Positions 45,281 to 55,970 of a stretch of 64,000 bases of DNA are shown piece by piece (within the stretch, counting starts at the first letter, position 1; the number at the start of each line of letters is the position of its first letter). Both the position numbers and the translations under genes were made by a program. The notes under the pieces are model-generated. The model did not search any database, was not told the DNA's origin, and saw only the letters and a list, made by a program, of their open reading frames with translations. This DNA is from Amoebophrya sp. A120 (lineage: Eukaryota > Sar > Dinophyceae > Syndiniales > Amoebophryaceae). The stretch covers positions 16,368,142 through 16,432,141 of the forward strand of contig CAJINV010000001.1 in the NCBI GenBank assembly GCA_905178155.1, given 5' to 3'.

Positions 45281-46712
45281 CTCCTTATTCATTATCCTTT
45301 CTTCTTACCACCAAAAGTTATGCAAACTCTTACATAGACTTTACTTTTCGTTGAGAACCAAAAATGTCTTGTAATCAAAAAGCTCAAATTGATTATTCTT
45401 GTTTTTCCGAAATTGTAATTACGTGCTTCTAGAATTTAACTCAATCGTAGTCTCTCTTGTGATCATTCTAGTAAGTCTATGTTTCTGGAGTTGGTTGCTG
45501 CAGCGGACGGCCTGTCTGCCAGCAGCACTCTCCAAGCTGCAAATTTAGGTATCATTTTCTTGTTCCAAAATCAACTAAACTAAAACCTCAACGTTACTTT
45601 ACTCATTAAACATTGTCAGCTTACGCCTGCCCGGTGTTAAGACCCAAAAATCAATCTAATCGCGTGTTGCAAGACTTTAATCACCATCGCATTGGTGGCC
45701 ATTGGTACGTTTATTCGCGCAGACATTTTGAGTGCTCCGACCCTCCGGTACGCAGGAGGACATGCAGTATTTGCAATCGTAGATGTTGGCTTACGTAGTA
45801 GCAATCGAATCTTCTGGTTGACGTCTTCAGCGCCGTATTGTAAAGAAAAATAAGGACCAGTGAATCAATTAGCGCAGTAAAGACGAAAAAGCAACTGTTT
45901 GCATTGAAATGATTCTGTTCGCACAGAGATCCGCATGTTATTTTTCTTCGGATCACTCAAAGCGAAGGCGAACACGCTTTCGCTACTGCAGATGCAAGCT
46001 GGGGATCACGAAGTGAGTACAGTCTTGCTTGACCACAATATTAAGTTGCTGCGCGATCATTCTGTATAACACAGAGAATCTCAATCTTCCAACTCTAATG
46101 CCTTCCTTCCTTCTTAATTCTTCTCTGCTTTTCGTTCTGCATAGCAAGCTCCATTCCACAGGCAGTTTCTTACGTGCAAGGAAAACGCGATGTTTTAGAT
46201 TTCTAAAAGCGATGTAGTATTTTTGTTTTTGTTTACTTCAAATGCAATTAAGATCGATCTGCACCCTGTCGGCAAACGGGGTGCAGGTTTAGGCCGGTGC
46301 TTAAGGCGATAGGTGAAGACGTACACCACCAGCAGACCGCAAGAGCCCAAACATGAAAAAACTCGCTCTCATTTTCGCTTATGCTTTTTCCTATGCAAAT
46401 CTGTCACGCTATCTTGCCTCTCTGCACACAACTGACATCTCTTGCTTCTCGCTCTTGCCCTTTTTCACAATCACTTCCCGTTCCATTCCACAGGCCGAAG
46501 TTCATGAGCAAGGAGTTTTGATCTAAAAGCCGTATCAGATATAGATTAGCTATGTTTTTGTTGTTGTTTTAGTTTACTTCATATGCAGAATTGATGTATT
46601 TCTATCAAATCTCTATTCCAACTCTAAGTCGGATCCATTCAAATTTATGTTGTCGTGTAACCCTTTATTTGACTTCGGTGAGAAACATTACTAACGTTGA
46701 CTTACGACTCCC
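45281..46712. other. AT-rich intergenic stretch with diverged duplications
   Basis: 1.43 kb. No gene seen. An 8-bp stem (CTGCACCC at 46259, GGGTGCAG at 46279) forms a small hairpin. Segments around 46150-46240 and 46480-46580 look like diverged copies about 335 bp apart: both carry CCATTCCACAGGC followed by a TTTACTTCA(A/T)ATGCA tract. Confidence 0.5.
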
Positions 46713-49700
46713 ATGATGCCGTCGTCTTCCTCGTCATCGTCCTCAGCCCTCATGAAGCGGCCACGCCCCCAATTCAATGACATATTTTCCGACCCATTCT
46801 TCAACGACGAGACTGCGGGCGCACCCAAGCGACACAAAACCATCGGGGAACAGCTTCGCCGCCCCGAGCGGTGGATTTTCCCGGGAAGAAGGGACCCGCG
46901 CGTGGAAACCGAAAAGGGCAGCCACGACTTCGAAGCAGCCCGGGATGGTTATCATGCGAGTGATGCCAAGGGAGAAGTGCTCGCGCGCTACGGTTTCAAC
47001 CTCGCGCTACGATGCCACCCGCATCCCTGCGCCATCTCGGAGACCCGCACCACGCACGTGGCGATTCCGGAGGACTTCGAGCTGCGTGTCCCTCGGGAAT
47101 TGATGGAGCGCGGGGTTTTGTCGTCCACACAGATCGAGACCATCACCCTAGCGGCGCTACGGACGGCGGACGTAAAGGCGCCCGCGAGCACTGCTGTCGT
47201 GCTGTCCAACGGGAGCGACGCGGGCAATAAAGTTATGGTTTGTGTGATGAGGAGGCAACACGGGCCTAGCGAAGCGGCCCGGGGTGCCGAGGAGGGAACA
47301 CAAAGCGGATTTTTATATAAATAGTATGCTCTGCCTCCGTCTGTCGCCACGGTCCCGGGAAGACCTTAAACTCGAGGCCATTCAGTTCACATTTTCAAGC
47401 TTTCATCTAGGCCTGCTGCCGTTTCGACACTCTTCACTTCAATCTTTCAGCTCGTCCAGCCTGGCTGGCCAACAATGTACCGCCCGTTTTCATGGCTGGC
47501 CAATGTACTGGCTGGTATCGGTTTCTGCCCGTTTTTCAGGGTATCAGTTTCTGCCCGTTTCAGGGTATCAGCTCCTGCCCGTTTCAGGGTGTCAGTTTCT
47601 GCCCGTTTCAGGGTATCAGTTTGTTTCTGCCCGTTGCAGGGCATCATTTTGTTTCTGCCCGTTATCAGGGTATCAGTTTCTGCCCGTTTCCGGGTATCAG
47701 TTTCTGCCCGTTTCAGGGTGTCAGTTTCTGCCCGTTTCAGGGTATCAGTTTGTTTCTGCCCGTTGCAGGGCATCAGCTTGTTTCTGCCCGTTTCAGGGTG
47801 TGAGTTTCTACCCGTTTCGGGGTATCAGTTTCTGCCCGTTTCAGGGTGTCAGTTCCTGCCCGTTTCAGGGTATCAGTTTGCTTTTGCCCGTTGCAGGGCA
47901 TCAGTATGTTTCTACCCGTTTCAGGGTATGAGTTTTCTACCCTTTTCAGGGCATTAGTTTGTTTTTGCCCGTTTCAGGGTATCAGTTTCATCTGCCCTTT
48001 TCAGGGTATAGACTTCTGCCTGCTTCAGGGTTATCACTCAGTTTCCGCTCGTCTCAGGGACCGACCTCTGCCCATTTCAGGGTATTGGCTTGTGCTCGCG
48101 TGAGGATATCTTTTTCGGCCCGTTTCTGGGGCCAGTTTTCTGCCCGAGTCAGGGTATCGTATCGGGCTTCTGTTCATCTTGTCGGGCTTGGGGAGCGCCT
48201 TCTGTTCATCTTGTCGGGCTTGCAGTAGCCGCACACAAATGCGCTACGTCTTTCAATGCCTTCCGAAGCCCCTTGCGATTGCTGACGCTGGCCTGCTGCT
48301 AGTCTGTAAATGTATCAATGGTCAAACTACCCCCCCTGCGGGCGTCTGAACTCGAGCCATTGGCAAGGCTCTACGGTACGAGTCTGCTTGCGTCTGCTCA
48401 CCAGGCAGTATGAAAGACGCCTGGCGGATTCTCTTCACGTTCGATACTCGTCACGACGCCGGCCTCTGTGTGGGTCCTGTGTTTGCTGCTGCGGCACAAA
48501 TACGGCGACCACCATTGGATGGTGTAGTGACAGCTCGTTCGCATTCCTCGTCTGCGCCGGCCTCAACATTTTCCACGCGGATCGTGTTGCGCAGCGAAGG
48601 TTTTTGCAGCATAGTGCAACACCTGCGCACTACATTTTGTTTCGTGTGGCCTGGGCTGTTCGATACTTTTGCCCTGAGGTTTTGAAGTTTCTTGCTTCGT
48701 GCCTGGTTCTATTGCCGTTGGTGGGCCTCGCTGCGGGCGCTTGCATCTAGTTGATGACCTTCGCGGAAATTGGGTATCTGCACCGTCTTGCCTGTTGATG
48801 TAGCGCCTGTGCGCCGTCTCTTGGAGGCCTGTTACCGACAGCATTCTTGTTGCTGTTCGTTCTATCACATTTCCTTTGGGTGTGTTTTTTTTTTTCAAGT
48901 TGTTAATGCTAGCATTCGCACACCCGTACCTGCGCTGACGCTGACCGAGGGCTTTATACACGTAGCCCGCGTCTGGTCCTGAAAAGCCCCTGTGGGTATT
49001 TCTGTCTCTCCCGTCGCCTGTGTGCAGATCATCAAATGGTCTTTCCTACCTTCATCTAGTGTCACACGGCTGCGGATGCGCTTGCCGCTTACCTGCTCCA
49101 GAGCCTGTTTCTCTTGTAAATTCTTTGGAAAGTTCCGTAGTGCGCGACGGGCCCTCAAATCTATTCCTCTTTTCTTTTTCTTTGTGCTTCTGTTGCTCCG
49201 TATTAAAGCGAAGTGATGCTTCTTTACTGCTATACATGTCGCAACCCGCGCTGTGGGCGCTCTTCGCTTTCATACTGCGCAACCTCGCACCAACGGGCCT
49301 CTCTTGCTCCGCCATCGGGGTTGTCAGCTTTTTCGGTCTGGCGACCCGCGTTCGCTAGCTCGGCCCGTTGTTGTCTCCGACAGATTATGTTATAAAGGCG
49401 CCCGCGAGCACTGCTGTCGTGCTGTCCAACGGGAGCGACGCGGGCAATAAACAAGTGGGTAAGCACAAGGGGCCGCTACAGATACAGCAAAAGTTACCTG
49501 CGACCGACACCCCGCGAGACAAAAACTACACCAAAGGCTTTTTAATTGGCGAGGGCACGGGCTGCGGTAAAGGCCGCATGATTGTCGGAGTGATGCTGCA
49601 CTACTGGAATCACGGACACCGGAGGCACGTGTGGGTCAGCAAGAACCTGCCACTGTACCAGGACGCGCTTCGGGACATGAAAGACATGCAGGCCCCGGAG

Positions 49701-52700
49701 CAAATGCGATTGATCCCAGCGGCCGAGTTCCGACGCATCCAGCGTAATCATGACTGTGGCGATGGTGTGGTGTTTGTGAGTTACCAATGGCTCACGAAGA
49801 AGGACAACAAGGTACTCCTTTCTGAATGGTTCAACAGGAATCACAGGCACTCCGGCGGAGCTAGTGCGAAGGGGGCGCAGTCCAACCAGCCGTCTTCAAA
49901 AGCAGCTTCCGGGAGCTCCTTGCTCGACCCTTCGAAAGGCGCCCGGGAAACGATACTTCCCTCGCAAGACGAACAAGGAACTTTTTTTGGCCGCGGCGTC
50001 CTCGCCTTTGATGAGGGTCACGCAGCGAAAAACTTACGCCTTCAATACCTGGGAACAAGCGAGATAGACGAGTTGCGGAGTTCGAAGAATGGTACGGATT
50101 TCTGTCGCTGAAAAGCTCCTTTGACGAGGACACGAAAACCAAATTATTTTTTGTACGCGTATGATTCAACGACGACATGCATGATAATGCTTCATAATCA
50201 TTTTCCCTAAGGTATTGCGGTGTACGAAATCCAGATGTCTCTGCTGCAGGGCGCGCGGGTGTTATACGTGTCTGCAACGGCAGCGACAGAGGTGCATGAT
50301 CTGGCCTACATGCCGCGACTCGGGGCCTGGGACAACGCAGGCTTCAACACGTTGACCAACCTGCTCGACGGCCAGGGCCTGCCGGCGATGCAAGCGTTGA
50401 ACTGGCAGCTTCGTGCGAGCGGCGCGGCGAGCTTCCGTCGGCTCAGCCTGGATGGAATTAACTTCGACCTCGTTGGCGCCGACGGGGCAGCGGGAACCAC
50501 CTTGTCGAGAGAGTTGTATGGCAAGTGCGTGACCCTGATCGAAGACACCTGGAGCCTGTTTCTGCTGTTTTTCCAGGCGAATTCCGAGGCGTACGTGGCT
50601 AAGGCCATGCACCGCAACCCGATGCGGTTCCGGTTGCTGAAGGAGGGCTTTGCGGAGGTGCTGCTGACGGAGTACAAGGCGATGTGGGCCGGCTGCAAGC
50701 AACGGTTCTGGAAGCAGTTCGTCGTGTGCGACAAGCTGCCCACCGCGGTTGCCCTGGCAAAGAGGCTGCTTGCGGAAAAGAAGCAGGTGGTCATTTCCCT
50801 GTGGGCCACGGGGGAGGCCGCCGCTGAAACGGCGCGACAGCTGCTAGCGTCGTCTTCCTCGGGGGAGGGAGGCGCAACCGAAGACGAGGTAGATGACGAC
50901 GCAGCTTCTTCGCGGCCCAGTCTACCCGCCGATGACGAGGAGGACGACGGGTTTCTGGAGGCTTTTCAAGACCCCACCCGACCCTTTTCTCTCTGCGAGG
51001 CCGCGATGTGCAACTTTCTGCGCAACCATTGCTTCGATTCCTTCGATTTGGAAACGGGAGAGTCCGGGTTGATAAACGAGCAAAACGTCCGGAGTCAGAA
51101 GGACCTGATGGAAAGGTGGCGGGCCTTACAGCTTCCGCAGAACGCACTGGACCAGATCGTCAACGAGTTCGGTCCCGACAATATAGCGGAAATCTCTGGT
51201 CGCCGGCGGCGCTTCATCAAGCAACTCGACGCGGATGGGGAGAGGATTGTGTACAGGCGCGAAGAGCGCGCCGCTCCTGACCAAGCAAACCTTAGCGGCA
51301 TTAAGGAATTCCAGGATGGCACGAGGAAAATCGCAACTATCACGGATGCCGGCTCCACGGGTGTCTCTTTGCACGCAGCGGGCCGAGATGCCGCTCCGCG
51401 ACACATGATCATTCTCGAATTTCCCTGGGCGGCCGATAAGTTTACGCAACAAATCGGACGCATTCACCGCTCTGGCCAGAATAGGCTGCCGTCGTACACG
51501 CTGGTGAAGTCGCAGTACGCTATCGTGGATGCGCGGTTCGTTTCGGCGCTCGCGCGGCGGGCAAAGTCGCTGGGAGCCATCACGAGGGGACAAACTGAAT
51601 TCGGTCCGTCCAAGCTGGATGCGCTGCTGGAGGAGAACAACTTTGCACACGAATTTGGCGAACGCGCGGTAGAGAAGTTGGTTGAGGAGCTAAAAGGCAC
51701 GTACCCGGATATGAAGCAGTCCTGCGACGTGAGATCCAAGCCGGGAAATAGGGCGAGAAGCAGGGTGACCCGATTTTTCAACATGTTGCCCTCCTACCCA
51801 CTCACGGAACAGGAGGAAATTTATCAGCGCTTTCTGGCGATCCTGGCATCGCTCGAGTCCGCCCCGATGCTGAACCACGACGGCACAAAAACGCTCACGT
51901 CGCCGAAGAAATGCAAAAACCAAGTTGCGGATCTATCACCCCCGCGGCCACTGGCTGCGGCCCAGAGCAGCAGCAGTGGCGAGAGTGACCTAGAAAAGGT
52001 CCGCGCAGATCTTGCGAAAAAGAGCAAGGGCGTCCTGAAAATTAAACGACGGGAAAGAGTGGCAGAGGAACTTGCTCCATTAAGCTATGTCGCTTCAGTA
52101 GTTTGCGATGAACCCCTGCTGGAACAAGCGCCGGACTTCAAACTTGGGGGAGAACACGCCCAACAACCCGCAGAGAAGAACCCGTCCCCTGTCACACCTC
52201 CAAATAAGCCTGATGCTGCGGCCGCGCCGTCACAACTTCGCGCACCGGATCTCAGTGCGTTGATCCAGGGTGCCACGACCATTTTTACAAAAAGTGACGC
52301 GCCACACGCCTACTGGTCTGAAAGCAAGAATAACGAGACCGGGGCGACGGTGTACGAGGCAAAGTTGCTCTGCGGCTGTTTTCTTCCATTTTTCGTCGAC
52401 ATCTACCGCGCCCTCTGCGAAATCCCGAATTTTGAAGTGCGGTATTGCCGCTTTCGCGACACGGTCACCACCGGCGCCACGCACTGCTACGAGTACGGAC
52501 TTCTGCTGCCCACCTCGTGGACCCTGGATACGGTACGAGGCGTGATGGAAACCGCAAAGAGCCGGAAGACGGGCGTGGTCGAGGAGAAGTTGGCGGGCAC
52601 GCGGGCGCACCGCGCCCGGATGGACGGCGACCAGAAGCAACTGCTCTCCGCAGAGCTGGACGGCATCAAGCAGGCCGGGGGTCTATTCATTGAAGAGGAC

Positions 52701-53270
52701 TTAGTTGAGATTCTGGAGGCGGACGGAAAAACAGTGGACTCTGCGTACGTGGGGATAACCTGCAAGGTCGTGCAGGGATCTACGCCCGGGAACTGGAGCA
52801 GTCCGATCAAGGTGCGGATTGGGAACCTGAGCGCCGATGGCTCGGTGCCGATGGCGGTGGACAAATCGCCAAAGATGCTGCGACTCTGCAGGAACGGCTT
52901 TGGCGAGAGGCTCGGGACAAGAGCAGCTGCCGCCGGTGGGAATGGCCTTACTGCCAAACAGCCGGATTTTGTGGCGAAGGCGCCGCGCGGAGTGAGTGCG
53001 GTGCTGTTCACTCCGCTGAACGTGCGCTTCTTCCGTGTGGTGCAAACGCTTTGCTACAGGGAGCAAGACCTGAAAAACAACCCACCCGTGATAACGAACC
53101 AAATCTGGAAGCAGCTGATGGAGTCTGATCAGTACTTTGAAGGCCGCACCGCGGACCAGATGCGACAGACGTGGCGGACAATCTCCAAGATAGAGGCAAA
53201 AACGAATAATTGGGAAAAATTTTGTCTGCAGAAATCCAGACCTGGACTGAAGGCCAGTATCAAAACGTGA
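46713..53270 (+). CDS. SBNO: Strawberry notch (SBNO) family helicase-like protein
   Basis: Exons 46713-47171, 49398-50091 and 50212-53270; 1,403 residues. SBNO proteins are SF2-type ATPases that act in the nucleus as chromatin or transcription regulators. Visible motifs: GFLIGEGTGCGKGR (Walker A, about 199-212), LAFDEGHAAKN (DExH, about 354), YVSATAATEVHDLAYMPRLG (about 402-421) and, in the C-terminal helicase half, DAGSTGVSLHA, EFPWAADKFTQQIGRIHRSG (about 783-803). These match the family's GDGxGVGKGR, FDExHKAKN, SATGASEPRNMAYMxRLG and LELPWSADxxIQQFGRTHRSNQ. The DExH Cys/Glu is Gly here (DEGH). The first intron is the 2.2 kb unit described separately; the second is 120 nt (donor gtacgg). Low-complexity linkers lie near nt 50840-50960 and 51930-52250. 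Confidence 0.92.
47173..47231 (+). repeat. 59-bp direct repeat, left copy
   Basis: Identical to 49393-49451. Begins TAAAGGCGCCCGCGAGCACT and ends ACGCGGGCAATAAA. In both copies it is open in the gene's frame (APASTAVVLSNGSDAGNK). In the favoured splicing model this copy lies inside the intron, contributing the T of the GT donor. Confidence 0.95.
47251..47285 (+). repeat. Imperfect terminal inverted repeat, left
   Basis: GGAGGCAACACGGGCC followed by TAGCGAA resembles the complement of 49341-49379 (GGAGACAACAACGGGCC, then TAGCGAA). Gaps are needed, so the relation is suggestive. It hints that the 2.2 kb insert arrived as an element rather than by duplication alone. Confidence 0.45.
47520..48160 (+). 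repeat. Minisatellite, about 25 copies of a 24-bp unit
   Basis: Unit GTATCAGTTTCTGCCCGTTT + CAGG, with 28-bp variants carrying an extra TTTG and a GTTGCAGGGCATC block. Copies decay towards the right. Each unit reads like a tiny GT...AG segment: GTATCA, a pyrimidine tract, then TTTCAG. GTATCA is also a real donor in the eS24 and KDEL-receptor genes. The period is divisible by three, so all frames stay open and give repeated peptides that I do not take as coding. Confidence 0.95.
49341..49379 (+). repeat. Imperfect terminal inverted repeat, right
   Basis: Partner of 47251-47285; contains TTCGCTAGCTCGGCCCGTTG followed by TTGTCTCC. Confidence 0.45.
49393..49451 (+). repeat. 59-bp direct repeat, right copy
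   Basis: Second copy, 2,220 bp after the first. It is the copy kept in the mature message under the favoured model: its TAAAG supplies the AG acceptor, and exon 2 starts at GCG in position 49398. Confidence 0.95.
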
Positions 53271-53764
53271 GCGGCGAGAGCAATTACTTCTACGAAGATT
53301 TTTCGCTAGAAGACGCGACATTGAAGTACAGATCCATCGTACTTAAACAAGACTGCTAGAGAAAACATGAAATTCAAGTCTCTCGTGATGCATCAAAGTT
53401 CTTCATCGCTGTCACCAAGATAAGTGGCTGCACTACCGTTTTCCCCGCGACAAACAGCATGACGCAAATCAATTTCATATCATCGTGCCACGAACTGACA
53501 CTACCACAAATTTTTCACTGCGTTTAAGCTGCGTTCCTCGGATCGCCGTGTGAGTATACCAACGATACTCCGCTTGGTTAATCAAGCGGACAAGTCTTCG
53601 TCACAACCCATTTTACGCGGAGTGCTGACAGAAAGAATTCTCTGTCGCTTTTTGCGGCGCTGTGGTGGTGTCGTCACGAGAGAAATCTGGTGTAGCCAGT
53701 ATGACGAGATACGAGTCGTGAGGACGTGTGTAACACAACCTTTTCTACTGTCCCTTGCAGAGAT
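53271..53764. other. Intergenic
   Basis: No gene seen. The right end holds the acceptor-like tract of the CDPK gene. Confidence 0.5.
53740..53760 (+). promoter_or_regulatory. Candidate spliced-leader acceptor for the CDPK gene
   Basis: TTTTCTACTGTCCCTTGCAG lies four bases before the ATG at 53765. A pyrimidine tract plus CAG this close to the start favours trans-splicing and decides in favour of 53765 over the in-frame ATG at 53816. Confidence 0.45.
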
Positions 53765-55970
53765 ATGAAGAGCTCATTAGCCGTCATTAATCATTCCAAA
53801 ACTAGTACACACAAGATGTTCTTCTCGCCCGCTTCCTCCGCTCGCGCCGGGGTTCGGCAGTGGACAGCGTCGCGGCCGGCTGCCCGGAGTTTCCGCAACT
53901 TCCAAACCGGAGGAAGTTCATCTTCCACTGCAAGTGTGATACAGTGTCGTCCCTGTGCAGCGCATCCCGCACGCGTAGATACTGCAACGGGAGATAGAAG
54001 AAGCGTTCCATGCTCCGTACCACATGCGAAATTTTTCTCTTCCACGAGCACAACTGGACCGGGCGAGCAGAACAAGGGGCGCGGCTCGCTGAGCCTTCCC
54101 GAGGATTTCGTCCGCAAGGACTCCAAGGTGCGAACCCGGGCGCACATCGACCGGAAGGAGTTCATCCGGAAACACAGCAGCCAGCTGGATTCTGAGTATT
54201 CGTTTTCCAGCGAACTCGGTGCGGGAGGCTTTGCGAATGTGTTTCTGGTGACACACAAACTCACCGGCCAACTTCGTGCGGCCAAGCGAATTCACAAGAG
54301 CAAACTGAAAGGAAACTGGGAAATGCTGGAGAACGAGGTATTCATGAAATAATCTTTGAAACAGTTCCACTGGGTGCCGAAGCTGCAAGCGTAGCCAAAT
54401 GTTATCCTTTTGTCTCGCCCCCAACTCTTGCAGGTAAAAGCGATGCAAGACCTGGATCACCCGCACATTTGCAAACTCTACGAGCATTTCGAGGAGGAGG
54501 AGTATGTTTACCTGATTCTCGAGTACCTGCAGGGCGTTGACCTCTTCGAGCACATGCTGAACGTTTTCTCCGACGAAACCCACGAGCCCCAGGGCCGCTT
54601 CAACGAATACGAGGCCGCGGTGCTGATGCGGCACATGCTCAAGGCGGTTTTCTGTTGTCACAGTTCGAACATTGTGCACCGTGACATCAAGCCCGAAAAT
54701 TTCATGTTCGCGAACAAGGTTTTCTTTTGATTTTTCGCGTGATTTTGCTTCACACACAAGCAATGCATGCGTTCCTCTACCAAGTTTGTATGGCAGACAC
54801 ATGAGAAACAAAAAAAATCGCTGCAACCAAGGTTGATGCCACTCCAGACCTGCGGATGATCGATTTGGGCTTGTCGAAACGGGACCAGCAAGCTGGCGAT
54901 GGCAACATCACTGGGGTTGAGGGAACCCTGGCCTATATGGCGCCGGAAATGCTGCGCGGAGAGCCGTACAACCGGAAGTGCGATGTGTGGCCGCTGGGTG
55001 CGATTTGCTACATCATGCTGTGCGGGGAGCCGCTGTTTACTTTAACTGACGATAACGCAGCAGTGCAGGAAATTCAGAATGGCAATTTCGTAAAGCGGAA
55101 GCTGCAGGAAAAGCGCCGGATTTTGAGTCCTGACGCCATGTCCTTTCTCAAGGCAACTCTTGCATTCGATCCGTCGAGACGTTTGTCCGCGAAACACGCC
55201 CTTTGCCACCCGTTCGTGATGAAAACTTACATGGAGGATGGTCTGGTTTCCGAACGCGATCCGGAAAAACTGAAGAAAAGTATTTTGTTAGTTGTCACAC
55301 CTATTTCCTACTGATTTTTCCATAGATCTGTCCTCTCGCTCGGCCAAAACACAGTGAAAATTTTCAATTTTTTTTCCCTAACTTCGCCGCAACATGAACG
55401 TTTTCTCGGACGAAATAATCAGTTCTCTCGATGGGCGAGGTGCTGGAGCGCATGCGACGGTTTTCGGAGCTTAGCACGCTGAAGCGGTCGAGTTTGATTG
55501 TTCTGGCGCACATGATCGGCACCAGCGCCGACGAAATGGAGGCCTACCGGCTGACGTTCCGCCAGCTGGACACGGACGGAAGCGGGTCGCTCTCCCTCGA
55601 GGAGTTCAAGGAGGGCATCCAGCGGGAGTCGCTGCGCTTGGACCAGAAGCCGATCGAGTTTCCGGCGAACTTCAACGATGAGATCTGGCCGGCGGTGGAC
55701 CTCAACGAGAGCGACGATATCAATTTTACCGAATTTTTAGCCGCCTGCCTCAGCTCCGACCAGTACAACGAAAGCCACTGGCGGGCGGTCTTCCAGGTGC
55801 TGGACGTTAACAAGAACGGGCACTTGAGCGCGGAAGATTTTCGAGAACTGTTTCACGACAACGAAGAGAAGGAAGTCCTGGACATCTGGCACGAAATTTG
55901 CGACAAAGACGATGGCACGCTCTCCGCCGAGCAGTACATTCATTTTATGCAAAACGAGGTACCGGCGTAA
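53765..55970 (+). CDS. Calcium-dependent protein kinase (CDPK)
   Basis: Exons 53765-54337, 54434-54718, 54832-55279 and 55423-55970; 617 residues. Ser/Thr kinase: Gly loop ELGAGGFANVFLV (about 146-158), AAKRI Lys, VHRDIKPENFMF catalytic loop, MAPEM and CDVWPLGAI. The metal-binding DFG reads DLG (MIDLGLS). A junction helix (MRRFSELSTLKRSSLIVLAH) leads to four EF-hands. EF1 (DTDGSGSLSLEE) is canonical, EF2 (DLNESDDINFTE) nearly so, EF3 (DVNKNGHLSAED) has Asp at position 12, and EF4 (DKDDGTLSAEQ) is one residue short. The N-terminal 100 residues are Ser/Arg-rich with few acids, suggesting organelle targeting rather than the usual myristoylation. Calcium-gated CDPKs control motility, secretion and egress in apicomplexans; the role here is inferred by family only. 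Confidence 0.93.

Larger units (their letters stand above)
47172..49397 (+). other. 2,226-nt intron in the SBNO gene
   Basis: Reading gtaaag at 47172 as donor and ataaag at 49392-49397 as acceptor joins the exons in phase 0. Everything between lacks conserved coding sequence. Both splice sites lie at the edge of the 59-bp duplicated segment. It is six times longer than any other intron found here. The interior is pyrimidine-rich and includes a minisatellite, a doubled 22-bp tract near 48165-48222 (tctgttcatcttgtcgggct), and a T run near 48890. Confidence 0.75.

Noticed and set aside
46259-46286. Hairpin CTGCACCC/GGGTGCAG as an RNA gene or terminator
   Set aside because: An 8-bp stem alone is common by chance; no snRNA, tRNA or 5S consensus is present around it.
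47284-48230. Open frames with repeated peptides in the SBNO intron
   Set aside because: They are the 24-bp satellite read in three frames; all frames are open because the unit is divisible by three, and composition follows the repeat rather than a protein.
48310-48750. 146-codon frame inside the 2.2 kb intron
   Set aside because: No domain, Cys/Arg/Leu-rich composition as expected of T/C-rich noncoding DNA, and no start context.
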